Source of the DNA: Platanthera guangdongensis
Lineage: Eukaryota > Streptophyta > Magnoliopsida > Asparagales > Orchidaceae
Direction of reading: 5' to 3'
Assembly: GCA_039583875.1 (NCBI GenBank)
Contig: CM077159.1
Coordinates: forward strand, 99,375,707 to 99,439,706
Length of the DNA stretch: 64,000 bases
Shown here: positions 39,630-49,739 of the stretch, one piece after another
Position numbering within the stretch: the stretch's first letter is position 1
Layout: the number at the start of each line of letters is the position of its first letter
Translations under genes and position numbers: made by a program
Notes under the pieces: generated by a model
What the model saw: the letters and a program-made list of their open reading frames with translations, nothing else
Told to the model about the DNA's origin: nothing
The model's database searches: none

Positions 39630-42140
39630 TGAAAGTCTTTATTTCAAGGATAACTAAATCACCTAGAGAGGGGGGGGGGGGGTGAATAGGTCTCTTAGTC
39701 CTTTGTGACTAACTTTTTTTTTTAGTTTGCTGCTTTATTGGTTGGTTAATTTTTGCTTTCAAGACGAGCTACCTGTACAAAGAAAATCAACACAACAGAG
39801 TACACACAAATTTATAGTGGTTCCCAAATCTTTAGGTACATACACTCTCCTCCCACATTGCCAACTTCCTATTGGTCAACGCACTTCGCCAAAACAATGC
39901 TCCAAAGAACTAACACCTCAGATCCCTCAGGATCTCTTAGTCTCCTCCAAGACTTACACCTTAGCCACAAGGACCTACACTCAGTGATACAAGTATCACC
40001 TACCTCAGGAAATTAAGCACTACCACTCAGGCTATGGAGGATAGCCCTACCTCAGAGCAAACTTGCTCCTACAACACAGAGAGATACACTCTCCTACAGC
40101 TCAGGCACAAGTGCCCTACCACTCAGTGATCAACTGATCACGTACCTTAGAGCAAGTTTGCTCCTACCTCTCAGATCCACTAAGGATCCTACTAGATGGA
40201 AGTGGGTTGTTGAAGTTCTTAATTGGGCACAAGAGGAATGCCTCTGTGGCAATCTACCTTGATTGAGTTAGACTCAGCTCAAATTTGACACCAGGAATGT
40301 TTTCCTGAGTCTACTTTTCTGGACTAAGTAGACCTTAGCCCCAATTACTGAACATCAACAAGTATATCCACTTGAGCTGGAAGTGACTTGCAGAACACTC
40401 TTCTGCCCCTTTTTGAACTGAACCAAAGGTTCAACCCTCTCTTCTTCACATCAACAATGATGTAGATGATTTGGTTTATGCTGGAAGAAACTTGCAGATC
40501 AGCTTCTCTGCACCTTTCTGAACTAAACCAACTGCTCAACTCTATCTCCTTCTTCACAGCTCCCCAAGAGAATATTCTTTAGGATTTACTGGCTAGATCA
40601 ATGAAGGACCTGCAGGAAGGGCCGGCCCTGGCTGATGTATCTTTCTCAGTGAATCACCCTACGCATGCTAGCTGGTGTAGATGAAGATAACACCAATAAT
40701 CTTGCCGTTGAAGATGTTGATATAAACAGCTCACTTGATCTATCTCTAGACTTTCTTGTCTTGGGCTCTCTATTCTTCTGCCACACCCACAATAATGGTG
40801 ATTGGGAAGAACTACTGTAATATCTTCTACTTCTATAAAGAGCTTCTCTTTTTATTTAATGTAACCCAACGACTCTTTCACCAGTGGGTCCCACTTTATT
40901 AATGCTGGCTTAATACTTGCTTTAACGCCTAACTATCATATAGTAGGTCTGCGGTGCTTTTTGTCATGTACTGTGGCTTTGCCACTCACAATTTGAATAT
41001 GGTTGACTTTTTGACTTGCTGAGATCAACACCTGAGAATTTAGTTAAAATTCAAGCATCAGCAGTATAGACATTAAGTGAATGAGCTTCACTCAATTCCA
41101 AAGTACTTAGATAGTTTTGTCTATCTAGGCATTGGCAGCGTTGAGTGAGCAAGGCTCACTCAATGCTTTTTGCCTTAACCCTTTCTGCAGTCACTTCTGC
41201 ATGCATGGCGTTGAGAGCTTTTAGTGAACACGCTTCACTCAACGCCTGTGCCTTAGCTGCATTCTGCATTTTAGGCATTTAGATCATTGAGTGAACATGC
41301 CTCACTCAACGTTTTCTGCCTTAGCCATTTCTGCTTCTTCAGGATCTTAAGCATTGAGAGCGTTGAGTGAGCATGTCTCATTCAATGCCTTTTACTAATT
41401 CTGTGTTATGGCTTGAGAGAGTTGAGTGACCACGCCTCACTTAACGCTTTCTGCCTTAGCCAGATTTTCTATTTCAGAATTCAGTTTGAGCTCGACGAAC
41501 TTAGAACACAGTTCGTCGAACTTTGAGCTCAGCTCGACGAATAAGTAATAGCTTAGTTCGACGAATTTAGAGTTCAGTTCGACGAACTCTTAGCTCAGCT
41601 CGATGAATGAGTGAAAGTTTAACTCGATGAACTCAGAACTTAGTTCGACGAAATCTGAGCTTAGCTATTCAGCAATATTGAAGCTAAGGCGTTGAGTGAG
41701 TGAGATACACTCAACGCTTGTGGACTTAGCCACTTTTCAACTCATTTTTCTTTAGGCTTTGACTGTATTAGCCTGACTCACAGCCTTTTGCTATATGGCA
41801 TTGAGTGAGTTGACTTCACTCAACGCCTGTGGACTTGGACACATTCTAAGATTACCACTTCATGCCTTTGACTAAACAGGCTTTACTCAGTGTTATAAGT
41901 CATCTGACATTGAGTGAATGATCTTCACTCAACGCCTGTGGACTTGGACGGACAGTATTTTATCTTTCCACCACTTAGGTAAGAACTTACCTGACTTAGC
42001 CACTTAGGCTACCTGTCCAATCATTGCTTACTAAGGACAATCTGCAATCATTAAGCTTGAACATAAGTTAGATCGCCACATGTGTATACATTGTTTGTTG
42101 GTCCTTCAAATTTAGGACATTGGGATAAATGGACCCAACA
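39630..42140 (-). repeat. 3' LTR of minus-strand element D
   Basis: Plus-strand text runs TGAAAGTCTTTATT...GACCCAACA, the reverse complement of a Sirevirus LTR ending CTCTAGGTG...CTTTCA. The termini match element 0's LTR family. It is 2,511 bp. It contains the mini-hairpin array (39965-40200), GCGTTGAGTGA arrays (41080-41450, 41690-41950) and, between them (41488-41660), a block of CTCGACGAA/TTCGTCGAG words like those of the A/C family. Confidence 0.9.
39965..40200 (-). repeat. Mini-hairpin array of element D
   Basis: On the minus strand, units such as AGGAGCAAGTTTGCTCT, AGGTGATACTTGTATCACT, AGGGCACTTGTGCCT and AGGGCTATCCTCCATAGCCT. Arms (GAGCAA/TTGCTC, GTGATAC/GTATCAC, GGCAC/GTGCC, GGCTAT/ATAGCC) are complementary within units and different between them. 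Confidence 0.85.
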
Positions 42141-42418
42141 ATCTCCCCTTATTTGAAGAAGTCAAAACCTAAGCCAAAGTATACACTAACACACATAGGC
42201 TATATACATATATACCAAACACATCATCATAGCATAATAAAAATAAATCATAGATATAGCAAATGATGTTGTAGATAAGTTAAAATCATAGCTATTGATG
42301 AGTTAGACATATCATAGTTAGGAAATGATTGTTCTATTTAATCATATACAGAATAAATGTTTGTGCAATTAAACAAGATATCACATCCCTTTGCTTTGTA
42401 AGCAGAACCTGAAACTTT
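42141..42418 (-). other. Element D purine tract and 3' untranslated region
   Basis: ATCTCCCCTTATTTGA (42141-42156) is the complement of the polypurine tract. The rest is AT-rich and shows no gene. Confidence 0.75.
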
Positions 42419-42523
42419 TCAAGTTTCAGATTCCCTTATCATAATCCCACTACTTCTGGATTTCTTAGCTGGTTTGTCTTCTGTTCCAGATATCTTCTTT
42501 CTCTTCATATCAGCTTCATCACC

Positions 42524-43003
42524 AGTTCCAAAAGCCTAGACTGCTAGAAAGTATGCTACTTAATTTCTTAAATAAGTAGCAGAGCGCCACGGGTCAAGTG
42601 AGGGAACGCTAGACCCAACAATCCCCCCGGACGTCCAACACAACCCGTCGGCTCAGAGGTAGATTTACCACATGGCCTACACGGCTCTGCGGTGGGGTTA
42701 CCACATGTCCACGGTTTCTTATCCCAGAGGTGGAGTTACCACATGGCCCGCACGACTCAGAGGTGGGGTTACCACATGTCCACGGTTGCCAGACCCGCCA
42801 GACCCACACAGGTAGAAGGGAAAAATCTGGATTTAATAGCGTCTCCCATAATCTTGAACCCATGACCTCCTCTGATACCAAATTTAGGATCAAGCGCATA
42901 CCCAACTGTTCCAAAAGCCCGAACTGTTGGAAAGGGTGCTACTTAATTTCTTAAATAAGTAGCAGAGCGCCACAAGTCAAGTGAGGGAACGCCGGACCCA
43001 ACA
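42524..43003 (-). mobile_element. TRIM-like element (480 bp, 97-bp terminal direct repeats)
   Basis: Direct repeats at 42524-42620 and 42907-43003 are equal in length and about 90% alike. On the minus strand they begin TGTTGGGTC; the upstream copy ends GGAACA, the other GGAACT. Between them the minus strand has TGGTATCAGAGG (42869-42880, a primer-site match 26 bp from the LTR) and CCGGGGGGAT just before the second repeat (42621-42630), a purine tract. No coding capacity. Each terminal repeat holds a 26-bp hairpin GCTACTTA...TAAGTAGC. A clean target duplication is not visible. Confidence 0.65.
42652..42790. repeat. Internal tandem repeats of the TRIM-like element
   Basis: Four copies of about 35 bp around GAGGTGGGGTTACCACATG(T/G)CC, alternating between CCACGG and C(G/T)ACACGG-like followers. 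Confidence 0.75.
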
Positions 43004-44611
43004 AGCAGCCTTAGCCTTAGTTGTTTTTTCTTTTCCAGCTTCAGCTTCAGCTTTATCCTTTTGTCTCTCAAAATAGTTAAAGGGCTTGGGGAAGTATTTA
43101 GATGGTTCCACAGTATTAGGAGTGAGAAGATTGGCTTTTTTGTTCCTCCAAAAAATCCTTCTTTCTGTGTCCCTCTTTTCCATCTTATCCCATTCGGTTT
43201 TGCTATACCATTTCCCTCTGTCTGATTTCTTCTTCTTGACCTCATCCCAAGCAAGCAAGATGATGGATCTGGACTCTGGGCTCCACTGCTCGAAATCAGA
43301 ACATTTCTCAATTTCTTCTCTATATTCTCTCTTTCTCATCCTAACTTCCTCTTCAGTTTCAACAGTCATTTCTCTTGTCTGTAGTGTCTGGTCTATAGTG
43401 GGGCTGAAGGAGGGAATTTCTACAGTAGTGGGTTGCACTCCCCACTGATTACCAACACTATCATGATCTTCTATATACATCCCATACTCTTTATTATCTT
43501 GAGCAGGTTCTCTATTCAAAGCCTCTAGCACTTGAGCAGACATCATTGAGATATTATCATATTGCACTTGCTCTAATCCCAATGAGCCTCTCACAACATT
43601 TGTTGCTCAGACCATGTTTTCAGTATTGGTCCTTATGGCTTATCTCTCCCCCCTTTTGGCTTCTTCAATTAATGTAGTGGTCTGGGAGCTGTTTGCCACG
43701 CTTCTTTCTACTTCCAGGTAGTTTACTTCAGCAGTGACATGATTCTTAACTTCCAACATGTGGTCATCAAGCATCTTGGTGCACACATCTATTTTGTGAA
43801 GATTTTAATGTTCTGTTCATTTCTCAAAATTTTATAATTTTCATGGATTGTCACACTATTCCTGGCCCGAGTCACTTGATTTTCTATGATAATAACAATG
43901 TTCCAGCCTTATACATCCAGTTTCTCCATTGTAAAATCTACAGCTCCAGCAGCTCTTATGAAGAATTTGATTGTCTATTATTTCAGTAGATTAAGTTCAA
44001 ATCTTATAGACTTGATCTCAGTTGCTAGATCATTTCTAATTTCCTTGAGGGCATCATCCACATAATTTTGTAGTGCGCTCCTTTGCTCATCCAACAAACC
44101 CTTTAGCTGGGCTAAGAAAGTTGGCAATAGCTGATCAACTCTAGTAGATGTGCCCTCATCTAGAGCTTCTTGTACAGGCTTGCTCCCTGTTTCTTGAGCC
44201 GTGTTACTCTTGAGCTGTTCGTTTTCTGGATGCGGTGAGGAGTGTAATTCCTCATGATTGCATTCCTCTTTCTCAGATTCTAAAATTAAATCATGTACTT
44301 CATGAGTAGGGAGATCAGAAGGTATCCCCCCCTCAACCTCTAACATACTTTCATTTGCATGCAGGTCTGCAACAGCAGTAACATCAACTTCTTTATCAGC
44401 TGTAGTAGATAGTACCACTATTTGAGGAATTTTTAGTTGCTCCCCTACAAATAATGCATCATGCATTATCTCTTGTATCAACTGCTCTCTCTCAATTGGA
44501 GCATTCCTTATTTCAGCATTTGAAACTTCCATAACTTTATCTAGTGGAAGCTCTTCTTCAGACATAACATTCTCTTTATCTGAAGCAAGTTTGATCTCCC
44601 TCTCACTCTAA

Positions 44612-45318
44612 GGCCTAGGTGTAAGACCCCCTTTTTTTTCTTTTTCAAACCCGGAGTCTTATGCCAAAAACCGCCGTTTTGCGGTGGCCCCCACTCTAAG
44701 GAAAGCCTCCATTACAAAACGCCGATTCTGCCGGCTTTTTTGATCATCACAGAGAGAGCAGTAATCATGAATGAAATATAAATGAGTCCACAAACATCTT
44801 ATATAAGGAGAAAGCACACATGTCCATAAATAAAGAAGAGAGAGAAAGTACTGCAAAAGAACAGTACAAACGAAATATAAACGGGCTTAAGCCCAGTACA
44901 TCAGATCCTCACTACAATCTCTAGCGGAAGCTATAAGAATGACTAATCACTCACGGAGCTGGTCACCGGAGCTCCGGTACTAGACTGGCCCACCTCCATG
45001 CACACCGTACTCCGCTGGTGCTGGTCCCTGAGCTGCTGGTCCCTGTCTCCCACCCGAAGCCCTGTAATGTTGTGGTCCGAAAATCATTAGTCATAAAGAC
45101 TAAGCCCTATCATCCCCTACCCCTGCCCTATGGCTCCTAGGCACCAAGCGGGGAGGAGGAAAGGGAAGCTACAAAGGTGTAGAGTAAGCAAAGTAGGTGA
45201 CAGTGGAACTAATCTAGCAGTTGTTTATATTGTATAAATAGCTAAGGAAGAAAGGTACAAGCTAGCAGTTCTATAATAGTATGCAGTAAGGTAAGCAAGT
45301 AGAGTAAAACAACATATG
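44612..45318 (+). repeat. Unassigned LTR-like fragment
   Basis: Begins TGTAAGACCCCC at the break in element D, a terminus like those of plant Ty3 chromovirus LTRs, with an internal GAGTCTTATG complement shortly after. It has TATATAAGG near 44799. It is cut at 45318 by element C. No primer site or coding sequence is seen, so the family is a guess. Confidence 0.35.
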
Positions 45319-45699
45319 TGAAAGTAAGGGTTAGACTTGAAATACTCAAGAGGGGGGGGGGTGAATAAAGTATCTTGAAACTTTAAAGTTTTTTGCTAAT
45401 TAAATAAAATCAGTCCTAAGATAAATTAATCTACCACAGACACAGCAAAAATTAAACTAACTATCACATGCACAACAAACCTAACTATCATAGGCACAAC
45501 AAGAACAAAAGAAAAAGATGGCAACCAGACAACACCAGAATTTTATAGTGGTTCCCCAACCTGGGTACATCCACTCTTCTACCACCCTGGTAGGAATCCA
45601 CTAGCAGGTTTTGATCAGGTGACTGCCACCAATGAGCTTTTGATCAGGTTCTCAAAAACCAATCCAAAGTCTTTTGATCAGGTGACTTGCAACCAGGAA
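45319..45699 (-). repeat. 3' LTR of element C, distal part
   Basis: Contains, on the minus strand, the C-rich loop (near 45350) and the AGTGG...CCACT block (45547-45575). It is interrupted at AGGAA (45695-45699) by element B. Confidence 0.85.
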
Positions 45700-45845
45700 T
45701 GTTGGGTACATTGGAATATATGTACCAGATTTGAAGAAGCCTCACCATACTCAATGATATACATCAAGGTGTATTTGATGTGCTTTGAGTTTATATGTGC
45801 AGGTTAAGTAATTGCAGGAAATATAGAAAAGTTTCTAAGTCCATG

Positions 45846-46505
45846 TGTCGACACCTAGAGGTGAAGTGTCGACACTTATGAAGACTTGTGTTGACACCTA
45901 GAGAAGCTGTGTCGACACTTGGAGCAATTGTGGCGACACCAGGGTAGACAGAGTCGACACTAGAAGAAACGTGTCGACACATACAGGCAGTGTCGACACA
46001 CTGTGAAGAATTGTCAACATAATCTGTATCGACACTTAGAGGCAGTATCGACACCCAGAGAAGTTTTGTCGACATCAAATGTGTCGACACCAGGAGGCTG
46101 TGTCGACACTCAGCAAGTTTCAACACAAATGAGATATGTCGACACTCAGTAAGTTTCAACACATGAAGGCATGTGTCGACACAAAGGAGATGTGTCGACA
46201 CTCAGCAAGTTTCAACACAAAGGAGATGTGTCGACACTCAGCAAGTTTCAACACAAAAGAGATGTGTCGACACACAGCTGAATTCAACTAAGTGTTAAAG
46301 AAGAAGTACTTGTGTCGACACACTCAATCAGTGTCGACACATTCTACAGAAGGCTTGTGTCAACACACAGAATCAGTGTCGACACATTCTGAAGAAGTAG
46401 TGTCGAGAAGCTATTACAACAACACAAGGAGTTGTGTCGACACCATCAAGGCTAGTGTCGACACTTAGTCTACTTGTGTCGACACTTAGTCTATTTGTGT
46501 CGACA
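45846..46505. repeat. GTGTCGACAC array in the element B 5' LTR
   Basis: About 18-20 perfect copies plus many with one change (GTGTTGACAC, GTATCGACAC, GTGTCAACAC). CTCAGCAAGTTTCAACACAA is tandemly repeated near 46110-46260. The changes are mostly C to T or G to A at the central CG, as expected for methylated CpG decay. The 3' LTR copy is at 56641-57300. Confidence 0.9.
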
Positions 46506-47084
46506 CATAATGACTATCAGTCTCAACACTTTCAGACAGTGACAGTGATTTCAAGAAGTGACTGGATGACTTGACAGCTGCCATTTCAACCGGTCAACTG
46601 CAACTGTCAAAGCTGCCAGAAGGTTGTTAGAAATCGGATCAGCCGGTCACCATGGAGAAATCTTATATAAAGGCTTATACTTTCAACAGAGAGTAACAAT
46701 CAGAAAAACAATCAATCAACAGATTATTCATTGAAGATCAATAACGGATTGAGGATCTACACAGAGATCTAATAACATAAAAGAAGAAGACCTTCAACAG
46801 AAGATCTAAGAAGTTAGAGTGAGAGAGCTCCTTCTAAGTAGAACAGCTGTAGAACCAGGCTGCCAAGTAAGATTCAGATTGAGATCTGAATCTCAAGATA
46901 GAAGTTGATTGAAGATCATCTTCTCAGGAGATTCAACACTACTGAGTTCTAATTCAAGAAGCTTTGAAGAAAGTTAAGGGAGGTTGATCTCTGCCAAGTT
47001 CTTCCAAGAACTCATCAAGAAGCCAGTCAACTCATCTCTCTCTGTCAGAGTTGTGGTTAATTACTTTGTATAATCAAATTCCTG

Positions 47085-47345
47085 TAGGAACTTGTATAGA
47101 TCTGAGCTGTATGCCTATTTTATAAAGGCGGAGTGTAGGATACTGTGTGCTCTGAGTGTAGGTCTTGTTGAAGACTGAGGTAGGGCCTTGTTCCTGAGTT
47201 GTAGGAGACTTTGTTCTCTGAGTGTAGGTCTTGTTGAAGACTGAGTGGTAGGGCTTATTTCCTGAGTTGTAGGAGTGGGGTCACTCTGAGTTGTAGGAAC
47301 CTGTTTGGTTCTGAGCTGTAGGATCTGAGGATCTGAGGAGTAGTG
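47085..47345 (+). repeat. Mini-hairpin array of the element B 5' LTR
   Basis: Units include TAGGTCTTGTTGAAGACTGAG (TCTT/AAGA, present twice), AGGAGTGGGGTCACTCT (GAGTG/CACTC), AGGAACCTGTTTGGTTCT (GAACC/GGTTC) and AGGAGACTTTGTTCTCT. The copy in the 3' LTR is at 57880-58140. Confidence 0.85.
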
Positions 47346-47606
47346 CAGAAGTTAGGCCGAATCTAGTACACTACTAGATAGGCGAAGAGAGAAAGTGGAT
47401 GCACCCAGACCTTGGGGAACCACTATAAAAATCTGTGTGCACTCTGTGTTTTTTTATTTCTGTGATTGCTGAGCTAGCTGTGCTGAATTGCTATAGAAAA
47501 TTGCAAATACAGGTTTAATTGTTCACTATGTCTGCCTTAAATTCAAAAAGATAAAGTTCACCTATTCACCCCCCCCTCTAGGTGGTTAGACACTATTTCT
47601 TTCAAG

Positions 47607-47618
47607 TGGTATCAGAGG
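47607..47618 (+). other. Primer-binding site of element B
   Basis: TGGTATCAGAGG two bases after the LTR end. Confidence 0.9.
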
Positions 47619-47694
47619 GAGGTTACTCAAAAAGGTACATAACAGTCTAAGTAAGATCCTGTAGGCAGATTCAGAACAAACAAGAATCAAGAAA

Positions 47695-49733
47695 ATGGGT
47701 TTTAGTGAGAATCACAAAGAGTTGGGGTCCATGAAATTGCCAATATGTAGAAAAGAGATATTTGGCATATGAAAAGAGAGGATTAGACTCTTTATGGAAG
47801 CTTCTGACCCAAGGATATACATTACAGTTAAAGAAGGCCCATATGTGCCAATGAAGATATCCATTCTGGATGCAAATCAGAAAACTCCCAAGGACTTTTC
47901 TGAAATGACTAAAGATGAAATCATTCTGGCCACTATGGACAAGAGAGCCCAGAACATAATTGTTAGTGCCATTGATGATGCAACATTTCAGAACTTAATT
48001 CATTGTAAAACCTCTAAAGAAATGTGGGACACATTAATAGTTTATATGGAGGGATCAGAAGAAGTAAGATAAGATAGGAAGTCCTTGTTAAATCAGGAAT
48101 ATGAAAGCTTCAGACAAGGAAAGTCTGATAGCATTACAGAATGTTACAAGAAATTCTATAGGATAGTCAATGAATTGATGTCCTATGGAAGATAATTCAG
48201 CAACTATGAGCTGAATGACAAGTTCTTAAGATCCCTGACTAAGGACTGGGACACCAAGATTTGTGTCATTAGGGAAGTGGCCAAACTAGCTGACATACCT
48301 CCTCCAACTTTGTTTGGAAAACTGTTATCTTATGAGATGCAGTTAATGGCTAGAAAGAAGGAAGAGAAGACTACTAGAGTGGAGCACAAGGAAAGATCTG
48401 TAGCCTTCAAGACTGAAGCCACTAGGAAGTATAGACGCAAGTCTCCATCTCCACCTCAAATAGTTGCTGAGGCTGTGACATATAATTCAGAAAGCAAGAA
48501 TTCAGATAGCAGTGAAAGTGATGAAGACTTTGCTGCTTTTACTAGGCATTTTCAAAAGTTTCTGAATAAGAAGCAGTGGAGGTCTAAGCCTACCACTTCT
48601 CAGCCAAAAGATGATTACTATCAGAAAAGGAAGTCATCAAGGAATCACAGAAGCAGGTCCAAGCCAAGCAAAGCTACATCTTCAAAAATTTTGTGCTATT
48701 GCTGCAATAGACAGGGACATATAGTGGCTGACTGTCCTGAAAAGAGGAAGGAGTCAGCTAACAAAAAGAATACTCAGTTTAAGGGCAAAAAGGAAAAGTC
48801 CTTTGTTGATAAGAAAGACAAAAGTCTGACAGATCAGTCATCTTCAGAAACAGAATCAGAAGCTGAAGCCTACATTGGATTATTTGCAGAAAAGGAAGAA
48901 GATGAGTTCATGCAGCTAATGAACTCAATTTATGAGCATGAGGACAATCTGTGCAAAGGGCTGATGGCTTTATCTGAAGGAGACAAGATCCAGGATCAGC
49001 CTGGACCAAGTAAGGTACAAAGTTGTTCTTCTAGTTCAATTTTTAATACTGAGTCAGAATCAGATACATCTGCATCAAGTGATGTGGGTGGGTCTGAATC
49101 TGAAGGAGATATTCATCCGTTAATTGATGAATATAGGGACTTGTTGCAGGACTTGAAGAAAAGCAAAACCTTAGCCAAAACTCAGGCAAAAGAGATTGCT
49201 AGTCTTAAATTGGCTGCTGCTGATTCAGACAAGTTGTTAGATCAGAAACTGAATGAAATAGACAGGCTAAAGAACATTACTGTTATTCAGATGGGTACTA
49301 TTACATTTAAGAATGATCAAATTAGAAATCTGGAGGCTAGACTTCAGAAGGAAAGAGAGATTGTAGCAAGTTTTTCTAAACCTAAATCTGTTTTACCTTT
49401 GATAGATGAGTTTGTACCTCAAAGGGTAAGACTGGATTGAGGTTTACAATACCTGCCTGTACTACTAGGTCCAAATCTAAGGGCAAAGCCCCAGCACTTA
49501 ACAAGAAGCCTGCAGTAGATAATTCAGCCAGGGTTATACCTAAACAAAGATACAACAAGTTTGAGTGTTGGTGTTGTGGCAAGATAGGCCACTTTGCCAT
49601 AGATTGTTGGCACAATTCAAGTGTCAAGGAGAGTAGCAAACTGCCTGCTAGAAGAGATATATGTAGTTTTGTTAAAAGTCAGACTAACTTGTACCAAGTA
49701 CCCAAGAGTTATTTGGGTTGTAAGGTTAAGTAA
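47695..49733 (+). pseudogene. gag: Element B gag, degenerate
   Basis: Starts at the ATG at 47695 and follows the element 1 Gag closely. Stops lie near 47770 (Trp to stop), 48070 and 48193. It is then open from 48277 with the two knuckles CYCCNRQGHIVADC (about 48697) and, after a frameshift near 49425, CWCCGKIGHFAIDC (about 49567). The last gag frame (stop TAA 49731-49733) is the same as the pol frame. Confidence 0.9.
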
Positions 49734-49739
49734 TCTATT

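Larger units (their letters stand above)
42419..44611 (-). pseudogene. Element D envelope-position ORF, broken and interrupted
   Basis: Minus-strand relative of the env-like ORF of elements 1 and B, here 5'-truncated at about 44611. 43978-44565 is an open stretch of the acidic middle and the start of the coiled coil (LLDEQRSALQNYVDDALKE, ATEIKSIRFELNLL). 43978-43600 is degraded. 42977-43594 carries the conserved end (DFEQWSPESRSIILLAW, KYFPKPFNYFERQK). The last codons (KRKKISGTED... to a stop at 42419-42421) lie beyond the TRIM-like insertion at 42524-43003. The N-terminal globular domain is absent from the window. Confidence 0.75.
45700..47604 (+). repeat. 5' LTR of element B
   Basis: TGTTGGGTACATTGG...TTTCA. 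GTGTCGACAC array 45846-46505, CCGGTC/GACCGG-type words 46588-46650, TATATAAA 46664-46671, mini-hairpin array 47085-47345, AGTGG...CCACT 47394-47424, C-rich loop on CACCTA/TAGGTG 47559-47584. Confidence 0.95.
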
